A stretch of DNA of 64,000 nt from Pedobacter steynii. GTDB lineage: Bacteria > Bacteroidota > Bacteroidia > Sphingobacteriales > Sphingobacteriaceae. The stretch spans positions 124,001 through 188,000 of the forward strand of contig NZ_FNGY01000012.1 of assembly GCF_900103665.1 (NCBI RefSeq), given 5' to 3'. Position numbers and translations under genes: made by a program. Position 1 is the first letter of the stretch. Every line of letters starts with the position of its first letter. The notes beneath the pieces were generated by a model, which was not told where the DNA came from, searched no databases, and was given only the letters and a program-made list of their open reading frames with translations. Below are positions 1 to 7,384 of this stretch, piece by piece.

Positions 1-237
1 GCTCAAATCATTAACGACGTAACCGGTAATACAATTGTATCAGCTTCGTCTTTATCAAAAGACTTTTCTGGAACTGGAAACAAATCTGAGCAATCAGTAG
101 CAGTGGGTAAGCTGGTAGCTGAAAAAGCACTTGCAGCTGGTGTTAAAGAAGTAGTTTTCGATAGAAATGGCTATTTGTACCATGGACGTGTTAAATCGTT
201 GGCAGAAGGTGCTCGCGAAGCTGGTTTAGTATTTTAA
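1..237 (+). CDS. rplR: 50S ribosomal protein L18 (C-terminal part)
   Basis: An open frame runs in from the window edge and ends in TAA at 235-237, giving about 78 residues. The end reads YLYHGRVKSLAEGAREAGLVF, the typical L18 C-terminus, and it lies directly upstream of rpsE as in the spc operon. L18 binds 5S rRNA in the large subunit. The N-terminus is missing only because the window starts inside the gene. The 18-nt gap to rpsE indicates co-transcription. Confidence 0.95.
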   Translation, partial: AQIINDVTGNTIVSASSLSKDFSGTGNKSEQSVAVGKLVAEKALAAGVKEVVFDRNGYLYHGRVKSLAEGAREAGLVF

Positions 238-255
238 TCTGAAAATAGGATAAGA

Positions 256-774
256 ATGTCAACTATCAATATAAAAAGAGTTAAGACTAGCGAGATCGAA
301 TTAAAAGATCGTTTAGTTAGCATACAACGTGTTGCCAAAGTAACTAAAGGTGGACGTACTTTCAGCTTCTCAGCCATCGTGGTTGTTGGAGATGAAAACG
401 GAATCGTAGGTTACGGTTTAGGTAAAGCAAAAGAGGTAACTGAAGCAATCGCTAAAGGTATCGATGATGCTAAAAAGAACTTGGTAAAAGTTCCTCTGTT
501 AAACGGTACTGTTCCTCATGAGCAAATCGGTAAATTCTCTGGTGGTTTTGTATTAATCAAACCAGCAGCAGTAGGTACAGGTGTTATCGCTGGTGGTGCA
601 ATGCGTGCAGTATTAGAGAGTGCAGGAGTACATAACGTACTTGCAAAGTCTAAAGGTTCATCAAATCCTCACAACGTGGTAAAAGCAACTGTTGATGCTT
701 TAACTAAAATGCGCGATGCTTATACTGTCGCTCAGCAACGTGGTGTCGATTTAAATAAAGTTTTTAACGGATAA
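256..774 (+). CDS. rpsE: 30S ribosomal protein S5
   Basis: The 172-residue product has the S5 layout: an N-terminal double-stranded RNA-binding part (residues about 15-80, with the block VTKGGRTFSFSA) and a C-terminal domain with GTGVIAGGAMRAVLE near 115-130. S5 contributes to decoding accuracy and 30S assembly. The start is ATG, 18 nt after rplR, and rpmD follows after 4 nt, so these belong to one transcript. The length is normal for Bacteroidota and nothing is unusual. Confidence 0.97.
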   Translation: MSTINIKRVKTSEIELKDRLVSIQRVAKVTKGGRTFSFSAIVVVGDENGIVGYGLGKAKEVTEAIAKGIDDAKKNLVKVPLLNGTVPHEQIGKFSGGFVLIKPAAVGTGVIAGGAMRAVLESAGVHNVLAKSKGSSNPHNVVKATVDALTKMRDAYTVAQQRGVDLNKVFNG

Positions 775-778
775 TATT

Positions 779-958
779 ATGGCTAAGATCAAAATAACCC
801 AGGTAAAAAGCATTATCGATAGAAGCGAACGCCAAAAAAGAACGATGAAAGCATTAGGTTTAACTAAAATGAACCAAAGTGTTGAAGTGGAAGCTAACGC
901 TGCCATCATCGGAATGGTGAGAAAAGTGAATCACTTAGTTGCTATAGAGAGTATATAA
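779..958 (+). CDS. rpmD: 50S ribosomal protein L30
   Basis: This 59-residue gene starts at ATG 779 and ends with TAA at 956-958. The product begins MAKIKITQVKSIIDRSERQK and contains TMKALGLTKMNQSVE, the L30 core. It is located 4 nt after rpsE, the standard spc-operon position. L30 is a small structural protein of the large subunit. It is followed by an unusually wide 108-nt spacer with two hairpins before rplO. Confidence 0.95.
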   Translation: MAKIKITQVKSIIDRSERQKRTMKALGLTKMNQSVEVEANAAIIGMVRKVNHLVAIESI

Positions 959-962
959 ATTT

Positions 963-1009
963 TTAAAGGTTGTAAATGTGGTTTATATAATTACATTTGC
1001 AACCTTTAA
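963..1009 (+). promoter_or_regulatory. Long hairpin in the rpmD-rplO spacer
   Basis: The arm at 963-979 pairs with 993-1009 over 17 bp, with one G-U pair (973/999) and a 13-nt loop. The downstream sequence is A/T-rich but has no clean U-run, so it is not a classical terminator. A processing site, a partial attenuator or a ribosomal-protein binding leader would all fit; the function is inferred. Confidence 0.6.
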
Positions 1010-1021
1010 ATATGTTTAACC

Positions 1022-1052
1022 GTTGCCCTGATTAGTGAAAGCGAAGGGCAGC
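1022..1052 (+). promoter_or_regulatory. Second hairpin just before rplO
   Basis: The arms at 1022-1029 and 1045-1052 form 8 bp including one G-U pair, with a 15-nt loop. The hairpin ends 14 nt before the rplO start and could affect its translation. It follows the 17-bp hairpin in the same spacer. Its role is inferred from position only. Confidence 0.45.
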
Positions 1053-1066
1053 ACAAGTTTCAAAAA

Positions 1067-1513
1067 ATGAACTTAAGTAATCTTAAACCTGCAGCAGGTT
1101 CAACAAAAAACAACAAGAGAATTGGTCGTGGTACCGGTTCCGGACGCGGTGGAACATCTACACGTGGACACAAAGGTGCTGGATCACGTTCAGGTCACAA
1201 AACTAAAATCGGTTTTGAGGGTGGACAAATGCCATTGCAACGTCGTGTACCTAAGGTAGGTTTCAAACCTATTAACCGCGTTGAATATGTAAGCGTTAAC
1301 TTAGACGTATTACAAGGATTAGCAGAGAAATTTAGCTTAACTACAATTGATTTTGCTACATTGCAGGATCATGGTTTAGCTCATAAAAATGACCTTGTTA
1401 AAATTCTTGGTCGTGGTGAAGTTAAAACTAAGTTAGAAGTTAAAGCACATGCTTTTTCTGCAACCGCACAAAAAGCTATTGAGGCTGTTGGAGGCTCAAT
1501 CGAAAAATTGTAA
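1067..1513 (+). CDS. rplO: 50S ribosomal protein L15
   Basis: The 148-residue product begins MNLSNLKPAAGSTKNNKRIG, with the Gly/Arg-rich L15 N-terminal extension (GRGTGSGRGGTSTRGHKG near 21-38) and the GFEGGQMPLQRRVPKVGF block near 50-67. L15 is a late assembly protein deep in the 50S subunit. The gene ends 3 nt before secY, so the two are tightly coupled. The 108-nt upstream spacer holds two hairpins that may control it. Confidence 0.97.
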   Translation: MNLSNLKPAAGSTKNNKRIGRGTGSGRGGTSTRGHKGAGSRSGHKTKIGFEGGQMPLQRRVPKVGFKPINRVEYVSVNLDVLQGLAEKFSLTTIDFATLQDHGLAHKNDLVKILGRGEVKTKLEVKAHAFSATAQKAIEAVGGSIEKL

Positions 1514-1516
1514 TTA

Positions 1517-2851
1517 ATGAAGAAGCTGTTTACTACTTTAAGTAATATTTGGAAAATTCAAGAATTGAAAGAGCGTATAGTATTTACGCTCATGATTCTT
1601 TTGGTTTATAGGTTTGTATCTCACGTGGTTCTTCCAGGTGTCGATGCAACTCTTTTAGGCAATAATGAGAAGTCTGGACTTTTGGGTCTCTTGGATATGT
1701 TTGCCGGAGGTTCGTTTTCACGGGTATCTATCCTTGCCTTGGGTGTTATGCCTTATATTTCTGCCTCAATTGTAGTTCAGCTATTAGGTATTGCTGTTCC
1801 TTCCTTCCAGAAAATGCAAAAGGAGGGTGAAAGTGGCAGGAAGAAACTAAATCAAATTACGCGTTACCTGACGGTAGCCATTACAGCTGTTCAGGCTGTA
1901 GGTTACGTTAAAACACAGGTTCCAGCAGAAGCAATCGTTATTGATCATGCTTTGTTTTATGTAATGGCAACATTCGTGTTGGCAGCAGGAACATTGTTTG
2001 TGATGTGGTTAGGTGAGAAAATCACCGATAAAGGTATTGGAAATGGTATTTCACTGATCATCATGGTTGGTATTATCGCCAGATTGCCAATCGCTTTATA
2101 CCAGGAGATTACTTCAAGATTTGTTGGCGCAGGCTTAATAGCCCTTGTCGTGGAAATTGTTGCCTTATTTGCAGTAGTGATGTTTACCATCATGATTGTT
2201 CAGGGTGTACGTAAAGTACCTGTTCAATATGCGAAAAGGATTGTTGGTAACAGACAGTTTGGTGGAGTAAGACAGTACATCCCTTTAAAGGTGAATGCTG
2301 CCGGTGTAATGCCGATCATCTTTGCTCAGGCATTGATGTTTATTCCAGGGTTTATTCCTCAGTTCTTTCCTTCCCTGCAAAATACCTGGTTGGTTCAGTT
2401 CAGTGACTATACTTCATTAGCGTATAGCTTAACATTTGGCTTTTTAATCATTGCATTTACATTCTTTTATACTGCAATTACGGTTAACCCTACTCAGATG
2501 TCGGACGACATGAAGAAGAATGGTGGTTTCATTCCTGGTATCAAACCGGGTCTTGCTACCTCAAGCTTCATAGATGATGTAATTTCGAAGATCACCTTCC
2601 CAGGTGCTGTCTTCCTTGCCATCATTGCGATCCTTCCTTCTATAGCGGTTAAATTCGGTATCAAGTCGGAATTTGCCCATTTCTATGGCGGAACTTCCTT
2701 ATTGATCCTGGTAGGTGTAGTATTGGATACTTTGCAACAAATCGAAAGTTATTTGTTAATGCGTCATTATGATGGTTTAATGAAAACAGGCAGGGTTACC
2801 GGCCGCACAGGAATTCCTGCTGCAGCAAGCGGTAGCAATGCAGTGATCTAA
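1517..2851 (+). CDS. secY: Protein translocase subunit SecY
   Basis: The 444-residue protein is very hydrophobic with about ten membrane segments, as expected for the SecYEG channel that exports and inserts proteins at the inner membrane. Recognisable SecY blocks include GVMPYISASIVVQL near 75-90, the cytosolic loop QGVRKVPVQYAKR near 230 and the C-terminal ESYLLMRHYDG region. It lies 3 nt after rplO and 8 nt before map, inside the ribosomal protein operon, the usual place in bacteria. Confidence 0.97.
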   Translation: MKKLFTTLSNIWKIQELKERIVFTLMILLVYRFVSHVVLPGVDATLLGNNEKSGLLGLLDMFAGGSFSRVSILALGVMPYISASIVVQLLGIAVPSFQKMQKEGESGRKKLNQITRYLTVAITAVQAVGYVKTQVPAEAIVIDHALFYVMATFVLAAGTLFVMWLGEKITDKGIGNGISLIIMVGIIARLPIALYQEITSRFVGAGLIALVVEIVALFAVVMFTIMIVQGVRKVPVQYAKRIVGNRQFGGVRQYIPLKVNAAGVMPIIFAQALMFIPGFIPQFFPSLQNTWLVQFSDYTSLAYSLTFGFLIIAFTFFYTAITVNPTQMSDDMKKNGGFIPGIKPGLATSSFIDDVISKITFPGAVFLAIIAILPSIAVKFGIKSEFAHFYGGTSLLILVGVVLDTLQQIESYLLMRHYDGLMKTGRVTGRTGIPAAASGSNAVI

Positions 2852-2859
2852 TATATTGC

Positions 2860-3645
2860 ATGTCTAAGATCTATTACAAATCTCCGGAGGAGATCGAGTT
2901 AATCAGAGAGAGTTCTTTACTCGTATCTAAAACCTTAGCTGAAGTAGCTAAAGTAATTGGTCCGGGCATCACGACAAAAAAACTGAATGACCTGGCTGAA
3001 ACGTTTATTAAAGACCACGGAGCAATCCCTGCTTTTTTAAACTATAACGGCTTCCCGTATTCACTGTGTATTTCGCCTAATGAGCAGGTTGTTCATGGCT
3101 TTCCCGGTGAGTATGTGATACAGGACGGAGATCTGATCTCTGTAGACTGTGGGGTCATTCTAAACAAGTTCTTCGGTGACTCTGCCTATACGTTCTCCAT
3201 TGGAGAGATATCTGCGGAGAAACAGAAACTGGTTGACGTGACGAAAGAGTGCTTGAGGCTTGCGATTGAGAAGGCCGTTGTAGGTTCAAGGATCGGAGAC
3301 GTAGGCTATGCTGTACAGGCGCATGCGGAGGCGAATGGATTTGGTGTGGTGAAAGAATTAGTGGGTCACGGAGTCGGAGTCCAGTTACATGAAAAACCTG
3401 AGGTGCCAAATTATGGTAAACGCGGGAGTGGAATCAAACTGGAGGAAGGAATGGTGATCGCTATTGAGCCAATGATCAATGCAGGTACAGCTGGTGTAAA
3501 GTTCTGGTCTGACGGCTGGACAGTAACCAGTAAGGACAATAGGCCATCTGCTCATTTTGAGCATACAGTGGCAGTTAAAAAGGGGAATGCAGACGTTTTA
3601 TCGACCTTTTCAGTAATTGAAGAAGTTTTAAATAAAAAAAAGTAA
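2860..3645 (+). CDS. map: Type I methionine aminopeptidase
   Basis: This 261-residue cytosolic metalloenzyme removes the initiator methionine from nascent proteins. The expected two-metal ligand set is complete: Asp96 (SVDCG), Asp107 (FGDSAY), His170 (VGHGVG), Glu203 (AIEP) and Glu234 (FEHTVAV), with His79 as a substrate-site histidine. It has no N-terminal zinc-finger extension. It sits 8 nt after secY. A separate promoter-like element follows before infA. Confidence 0.96.
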   Translation: MSKIYYKSPEEIELIRESSLLVSKTLAEVAKVIGPGITTKKLNDLAETFIKDHGAIPAFLNYNGFPYSLCISPNEQVVHGFPGEYVIQDGDLISVDCGVILNKFFGDSAYTFSIGEISAEKQKLVDVTKECLRLAIEKAVVGSRIGDVGYAVQAHAEANGFGVVKELVGHGVGVQLHEKPEVPNYGKRGSGIKLEEGMVIAIEPMINAGTAGVKFWSDGWTVTSKDNRPSAHFEHTVAVKKGNADVLSTFSVIEEVLNKKK

Positions 3646-3664
3646 ATAATTAAATTTTTTTATT

Positions 3665-3672
3665 TAATTTTG
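3665..3672 (+). promoter_or_regulatory. -7 promoter element before infA
   Basis: The octamer TAATTTTG matches the Bacteroidota TAnnTTTG -7 consensus and lies 44 nt upstream of the infA ATG. No clear -33 TTTG partner is seen. It would let infA-rpmJ and the alpha operon be transcribed independently of the upstream genes. Confidence 0.5.
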
Positions 3673-3716
3673 CAACCCTGTTTAGTAACAGCTAATTAAG
3701 TAAAAATCAATATTAT

Positions 3717-3935
3717 ATGGCTAAACAAGCCTCAATTGAGCAAGACGGTGTAATAAGGGAAGCATTATCCAATGCCATGTTCCGGGTGGAACTAGAGAAT
3801 GGTCATGAGATAATAGCTCACATTTCAGGAAAGATGAGGATGCACTACATCAAGATTCTTCCTGGAGACAAAGTCAAATTAGAGATGTCGCCTTACGATT
3901 TATCAAAGGGCAGGATTACTTATAGATATAAATAA
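3717..3935 (+). CDS. infA: Translation initiation factor IF-1
   Basis: The 72-residue product is a single S1-like OB-fold protein with the IF-1 signature: EDGVIREALSNAMFRVELE-like start, HISGKMRMHYIKILPGD near 35-51 and a C-terminal GRITYRYK. IF-1 occupies the A site of the 30S subunit and helps IF-2 and IF-3 during initiation. The length equals the family standard. rpmJ starts 1 nt after its stop, so the pair is coupled. Confidence 0.97.
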   Translation: MAKQASIEQDGVIREALSNAMFRVELENGHEIIAHISGKMRMHYIKILPGDKVKLEMSPYDLSKGRITYRYK

Positions 3936-3936
3936 A

Positions 3937-4053
3937 ATGAAAGTTAGGTCATCAATTAAAAAACGTAGCGCTGATTGCAAGATTATTCGTCGTAAAGGTA
4001 AACTTTTCGTGATTAACAAGAAAAATCCAAAATACAAGCAACGTCAAGGTTAA
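3937..4053 (+). CDS. rpmJ: 50S ribosomal protein L36, zinc-free type
   Basis: This 38-residue gene starts at ATG 3937, one base after the infA stop, and ends at TAA 4051-4053. The product begins MKVRSSIKKRSADCKIIRRK and ends NKKNPKYKQRQG. Classical L36 has three Cys and one His binding zinc. Here only one Cys (residue 14) remains, so it is the zinc-independent form common in Bacteroidota. L36 helps organise 23S rRNA. Confidence 0.95.
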   Translation: MKVRSSIKKRSADCKIIRRKGKLFVINKKNPKYKQRQG

Positions 4054-4073
4054 GAAATTATTGAATTTGATGT

Positions 4074-4100
4074 AGATTGAATGTACAAGATACTCAATCT
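4074..4100 (+). promoter_or_regulatory. Inverted repeat in the rpsM leader
   Basis: AGATTGA (4074-4080) and TCAATCT (4094-4100) form a perfect 7-bp stem with a 13-nt loop. The same left arm could alternatively pair with a CATTC sequence near 4105. In E. coli, S4 represses the alpha operon through a leader at this position upstream of rpsM. A similar role here is inference only. Confidence 0.4.
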
Positions 4101-4133
4101 CGTTCATTCAGTTAATCAAACATTAGTACAAAT

Positions 4134-4511
4134 ATGGCAAGGATATCAGGTATTGATTTACCAAGAAACAAAAGAGGCGAAATTGGTCTTACTTACATCT
4201 TCGGAGTAGGAAGATCAACTGCTCAACGTATTTTAACGGAAGCAGGTATCGATTTTAACAAGAAAGTACAGGACTGGTCTGATGATGAGTTATCAGCGAT
4301 CCGTACCATCATCAACGACGGCGTAAAAGTAGAAGGTGCTTTACGTTCAGAAGTTCAGTTGAACATTAAACGTTTAATGGATATCGGTTGTTACCGTGGA
4401 TTACGTCACAGAAAAGGTTTGCCGGTACGTGGACAACGTACTAAAAACAACTCTCGTACACGTAAAGGCAAGAGAAAAACAGTTGCTAACAAGAAAAAAG
4501 CTACTAAATAA
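4134..4511 (+). CDS. rpsM: 30S ribosomal protein S13
   Basis: The 125-residue product starts MARISGIDLPRNKRGEIGLT and has the helix-two-turn-helix core with GVGRSTAQRIL near 25-35. The C-terminal basic tail has the family block GLRHRKGLPVRGQRTKNNSR near 93-112. S13 sits in the 30S head and contacts the 50S subunit. It begins the alpha-type group rpsM-rpsK-rpsD-rpoA-rplQ, after an 80-nt leader with an inverted repeat. Confidence 0.97.
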   Translation: MARISGIDLPRNKRGEIGLTYIFGVGRSTAQRILTEAGIDFNKKVQDWSDDELSAIRTIINDGVKVEGALRSEVQLNIKRLMDIGCYRGLRHRKGLPVRGQRTKNNSRTRKGKRKTVANKKKATK

Positions 4512-4532
4512 AATTAGTACTGAATAAGAATT

Positions 4533-4922
4533 ATGGCTAAGAGTAAAAAAGTTACCAAAAAGCGTATTGTTGTTATCGAGCCTGTTGGTCAGGCGCACAT
4601 CAATGCTACTTTTAACAATATCATTGTTACTTTAACAAATAACAACGGTCAAACTATTTCATGGTCTTCTGCAGGTAAAATGGGATTCAAGGGTTCTAAA
4701 AAGAACACTCCTTATGCAGCAGGTCAGGCTGCATCAGATTGCGGTAAAGTAGCATTTGATTTAGGTCTGCGTAAAGTAGAAGTTTTTGTTAAAGGTCCAG
4801 GTTCAGGTCGTGAGTCTGCAATTAGAACATTGCAAATCTCTGGTATCGAAGTAACCTCTATCAAAGATATCACCCCGCTTCCGCACAACGGATGTCGTCC
4901 TCCTAAGAAGAGAAGAGTTTAA
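4533..4922 (+). CDS. rpsK: 30S ribosomal protein S11
   Basis: The 129-residue product has the S11 signature: HINATFNNIIVTLTNNNGQ near 22-40, then WSSAGKMGFKGSKKNTPYAA and the C-terminal DITPLPHNGCRPPKKRRV. S11 lies on the 30S platform and shapes the E site and mRNA path. It follows rpsM by 21 nt and precedes rpsD by 64 nt, consistent with the alpha operon order. Confidence 0.97.
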   Translation: MAKSKKVTKKRIVVIEPVGQAHINATFNNIIVTLTNNNGQTISWSSAGKMGFKGSKKNTPYAAGQAASDCGKVAFDLGLRKVEVFVKGPGSGRESAIRTLQISGIEVTSIKDITPLPHNGCRPPKKRRV

Positions 4923-4986
4923 TAATTAACTTTTAAAGCTAAGAGTCTGCAGTTTAAGGCTGTACGATACTTTAAAACAAAAAGCA

Positions 4987-5595
4987 ATGGCAAGATATAC
5001 AGGACCAAAGTCCAAAATAGCCCGTAAATTCAGAGAGCCAATTTTCGGCCCTGATAAGGTTTTAGATAGAAAAAATTATCCTCCTGGACAGCACGGTGCT
5101 TCCAAAAGAAGAGGAAAACAATCCGAGTACGCAGTACAGTTAATGGAAAAACAGAAAGTTAAATATACTTATGGTGTATTAGAACGTCAGTTCCGTAATT
5201 TGTTCACAAAAGCATCTTCACGTGAAGGTATCACTGGTGACAACTTATTGCAATTATTAGAAGCTCGTTTAGATAACACAGTATACAGATTAGGTATCGC
5301 TACAACACGTTCAGCTGCCCGTCAGTTAGTTAGCCATAAACACGTAACAGTTAACGGTGAAGTAGTAAATATCCCTTCATATCAATTAAAAGCTGGTGAT
5401 GTTGTTGCAGTTCGCGAAAAGTCTAAGACTTTAGAAGCGATTACAAATTCAGTAGCAGGCAGAGTAATCAATAAATTCAATTGGTTAGACTGGAATGCAA
5501 GTGAATTGACAGGTAAGTTCTTAACTTATCCTAACCGTGACGAGATCCCAGAAAATATCAAAGAGAACCTTATAGTAGAGTTATACTCTAAGTAA
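4987..5595 (+). CDS. rpsD: 30S ribosomal protein S4, zinc-free type
   Basis: The 202-residue product has an N-terminal helical region and an S4 RNA-binding fold near 92-155 (LEARLDNTVYRLGIATTRSAAR and the HVTVNG turn). The N-terminus MARYTGPKSKIARKFREPIF lacks the cysteine pairs of zinc-binding S4, so this is the zinc-independent form. S4 nucleates 16S rRNA folding and in many bacteria represses its own operon. A strong hairpin follows the stop codon. Confidence 0.97.
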   Translation: MARYTGPKSKIARKFREPIFGPDKVLDRKNYPPGQHGASKRRGKQSEYAVQLMEKQKVKYTYGVLERQFRNLFTKASSREGITGDNLLQLLEARLDNTVYRLGIATTRSAARQLVSHKHVTVNGEVVNIPSYQLKAGDVVAVREKSKTLEAITNSVAGRVINKFNWLDWNASELTGKFLTYPNRDEIPENIKENLIVELYSK

Positions 5596-5602
5596 TATAT
5601 TT

Positions 5603-5636
5603 AGTGAATTGCCTTTTTGGGCAATTCACTTTATTT
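5603..5636 (+). terminator. Hairpin with T-rich tail between rpsD and rpoA
   Basis: AGTGAATTGCC (5603-5613) pairs perfectly with GGCAATTCACT (5620-5630) over 11 bp with a 6-nt loop, followed by TTATTT. rpoA and rplQ continue downstream in the same orientation, so this more likely acts as partial terminator or attenuator than as the end of the operon. Confidence 0.65.
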
Positions 5637-5674
5637 CATTACATAATTTTAATAACGATCTAAAAACATTATAA

Positions 5675-6667
5675 ATGGCAATTTTAGCATTTCAGAAACC
5701 CGATAAGGTAATCATGCAGAAATCAACAGATTTCGATGGTATATTTGAATTTCGTCCTTTAGAGCCCGGTTTCGGTGTAACAATTGGTAACGCCCTAAGA
5801 AGAATTTTACTTTCTTCATTAGAAGGTTATGCCATTACAAGTATTCGTTTTTCTGGCGTATCTCACGAGTTTTCTACAATGAAAGGTGTTGTAGAAGATT
5901 TGACGGAAATCATCCTTAACTTAAAACAAGTACGTTTTAAAAAAGTTGGTGATTCTGGTGATTCTGAAAAAGTTTTCATTTTAGTAAACGGTCAAGATCA
6001 GTTTACTGCTGGAGATATTACAAAATTCTCTAACAACTTCGAGGTTCTTAACCCTGATTTCGTTATTTGTAACATGGAAAAAACAGTGACTTTAGAGGTA
6101 GAATTAACTATCAATAAAGGTCGCGGTTATGTTCCGGCTGAAGAAAATAAAATTAATGATGCTGTAGTTGGTGTGATCGCAATCGATTCGATCTTTACAC
6201 CAATGAAAAATGTAAAATACTCGATTGAAAATTATCGTGTTGAACAAAAGACAGATTATGAAAAATTAATATTAGATATCTCTACTGATGGTTCAATCCA
6301 TCCTGAAGAAGCACTAAAAGAAGCTGCGAAGATCTTAATCCAGCACTTTATGTTGTTCTCTGATGAGAATTTAGTATTGGAATCTCAAGCTAAAGAAGAA
6401 ACTAAAGAAGTAGACGAGGAAATCTTGCATATGCGTAAGATCCTTAAAACTGAATTGGTTGATTTAGATCTTTCTGTACGTGCATTAAACTGCTTAAAAG
6501 CAGCTGATATCCGTACTTTAGCTGACTTGGTTTCTTATGATGTTGCTGACATGTTAAAATTCAGAAACTTCGGTAAAAAATCATTGACAGAGATCCAGGA
6601 ATTGGTGAAATCTAAAAGCTTATCTTTCGGTATGAACTTATCGAAATTTAAATTAGACGAAGAGTAA
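5675..6667 (+). CDS. rpoA: RNA polymerase alpha subunit
   Basis: The 330-residue product has the alpha N-terminal dimerisation domain (residues about 1-235, with FEFRPLEPGFGVTIGNALRR near 24-43) and the C-terminal helix-hairpin-helix domain (about 255-325, with ELVDLDLSVRALNCLK and FGKKSLTEIQELV). Alpha nucleates polymerase assembly, and its C-terminal domain contacts upstream DNA and activators. The gene has an 80-nt upstream spacer containing a hairpin and a 91-nt spacer before rplQ. Confidence 0.97.
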   Translation: MAILAFQKPDKVIMQKSTDFDGIFEFRPLEPGFGVTIGNALRRILLSSLEGYAITSIRFSGVSHEFSTMKGVVEDLTEIILNLKQVRFKKVGDSGDSEKVFILVNGQDQFTAGDITKFSNNFEVLNPDFVICNMEKTVTLEVELTINKGRGYVPAEENKINDAVVGVIAIDSIFTPMKNVKYSIENYRVEQKTDYEKLILDISTDGSIHPEEALKEAAKILIQHFMLFSDENLVLESQAKEETKEVDEEILHMRKILKTELVDLDLSVRALNCLKAADIRTLADLVSYDVADMLKFRNFGKKSLTEIQELVKSKSLSFGMNLSKFKLDEE

Positions 6668-6699
6668 CCAACCAAACATTAAATAACAATATTGTTAAT

Positions 6700-6744
6700 A
6701 GTGTATAATTCCCTCAGATAAACATCAAAGAGACGGTATACACT
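6700..6744 (+). promoter_or_regulatory. Inverted repeat in the rpoA-rplQ spacer
   Basis: AGTGTATA (6700-6707) and TATACACT (6737-6744) are perfect 8-bp complements with a 29-nt loop that can partly fold on itself. The structure ends 14 nt before the rplQ ATG. A perfect AT palindrome TAACAATATTGTTA lies just upstream at 6684-6697. A translational or processing role is possible. Confidence 0.4.
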
Positions 6745-6758
6745 GAATAAAATCAAAA

Positions 6759-7304
6759 ATGAGACACGGTAAAAAAGTAAACCACTTAGGAAGAACAGAT
6801 TCACATCGTAAGGCGATGTTGGCTAACATGGCTTCATCGTTAATTAAACACAAAAGAATTTCAACTACTTTAGCTAAAGCAAAAGCTTTGCGTATGTATG
6901 TTGAGCCTCTTTTAACAAAATCTAAAACTGATACTACTCACTCTCGTCGTATCGTTTTCGGTTACTTACAAGATAAAGAAACTGTTACTGAATTGTTCCG
7001 CGACATCGCAGCTAAAATTGCTAACCGTCCGGGTGGTTACACAAGGATCATTAAATTAAACAACCGTCTTGGTGATAACGCGGAGATGGCTTTAATTGAA
7101 TTGGTTGATTACAATGAAGTTTACGGTAAAGAAGCTGAATCTGCTGAGAAGAAAACTACACGTCGTGGTAGAACCAAAGCTAAAAAAGCTGATGCACCTA
7201 AAGCTGAGAAAGCTGAAGTTGTTGCAGAAGAGGCTCCGGCTACTGAAGAAGCAGCACCAGAAGCACCTGCAGCTGAAGCAAAATCTGAAGATAAAGGCGA
7301 ATAA
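6759..7304 (+). CDS. rplQ: 50S ribosomal protein L17 with acidic tail
   Basis: The first 120 or so residues are canonical L17 (MRHGKKVNHLGRTDSHRKAM start; RPGGYTRIIKLNNRLGDNA near 91-109). L17 lies near the peptide exit tunnel. The remaining 60 residues are a low-complexity tail rich in Ala, Glu and Lys, absent from the roughly 120-residue form in many bacteria but usual in Bacteroidota. It is the last gene of the cluster and is followed by a strong terminator. Confidence 0.96.
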   Translation: MRHGKKVNHLGRTDSHRKAMLANMASSLIKHKRISTTLAKAKALRMYVEPLLTKSKTDTTHSRRIVFGYLQDKETVTELFRDIAAKIANRPGGYTRIIKLNNRLGDNAEMALIELVDYNEVYGKEAESAEKKTTRRGRTKAKKADAPKAEKAEVVAEEAPATEEAAPEAPAAEAKSEDKGE

Positions 7305-7327
7305 TTTATTCCCTCATCAACATAAGG

Positions 7328-7357
7328 AAACCCTGTTCGATTCGGACAGGGTTTTTT
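7328..7357 (+). terminator. Terminator of the ribosomal protein cluster
   Basis: AAACCCTGT (7328-7336) pairs with ACAGGGTTT (7346-7354) around a 9-nt loop, followed directly by a T-run. It ends the long plus-strand operon before the convergent gene at 7385. Confidence 0.85.
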
Positions 7358-7384
7358 GCGTATAGCCCGGTTTGCCTGTTCGGC

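Noticed and set aside
3649..3669. AATTAAAT/ATTTAATT inverted repeat before infA
   Set aside because: Pure A/T and overlapping the -7 element; too weak to be a terminator and expected by chance in this composition.
7096..7365. Leu/Lys-rich 89-codon frame overlapping the L17 tail
   Set aside because: It is the shifted frame of the Ala/Glu/Lys repeat of rplQ and runs into the terminator.
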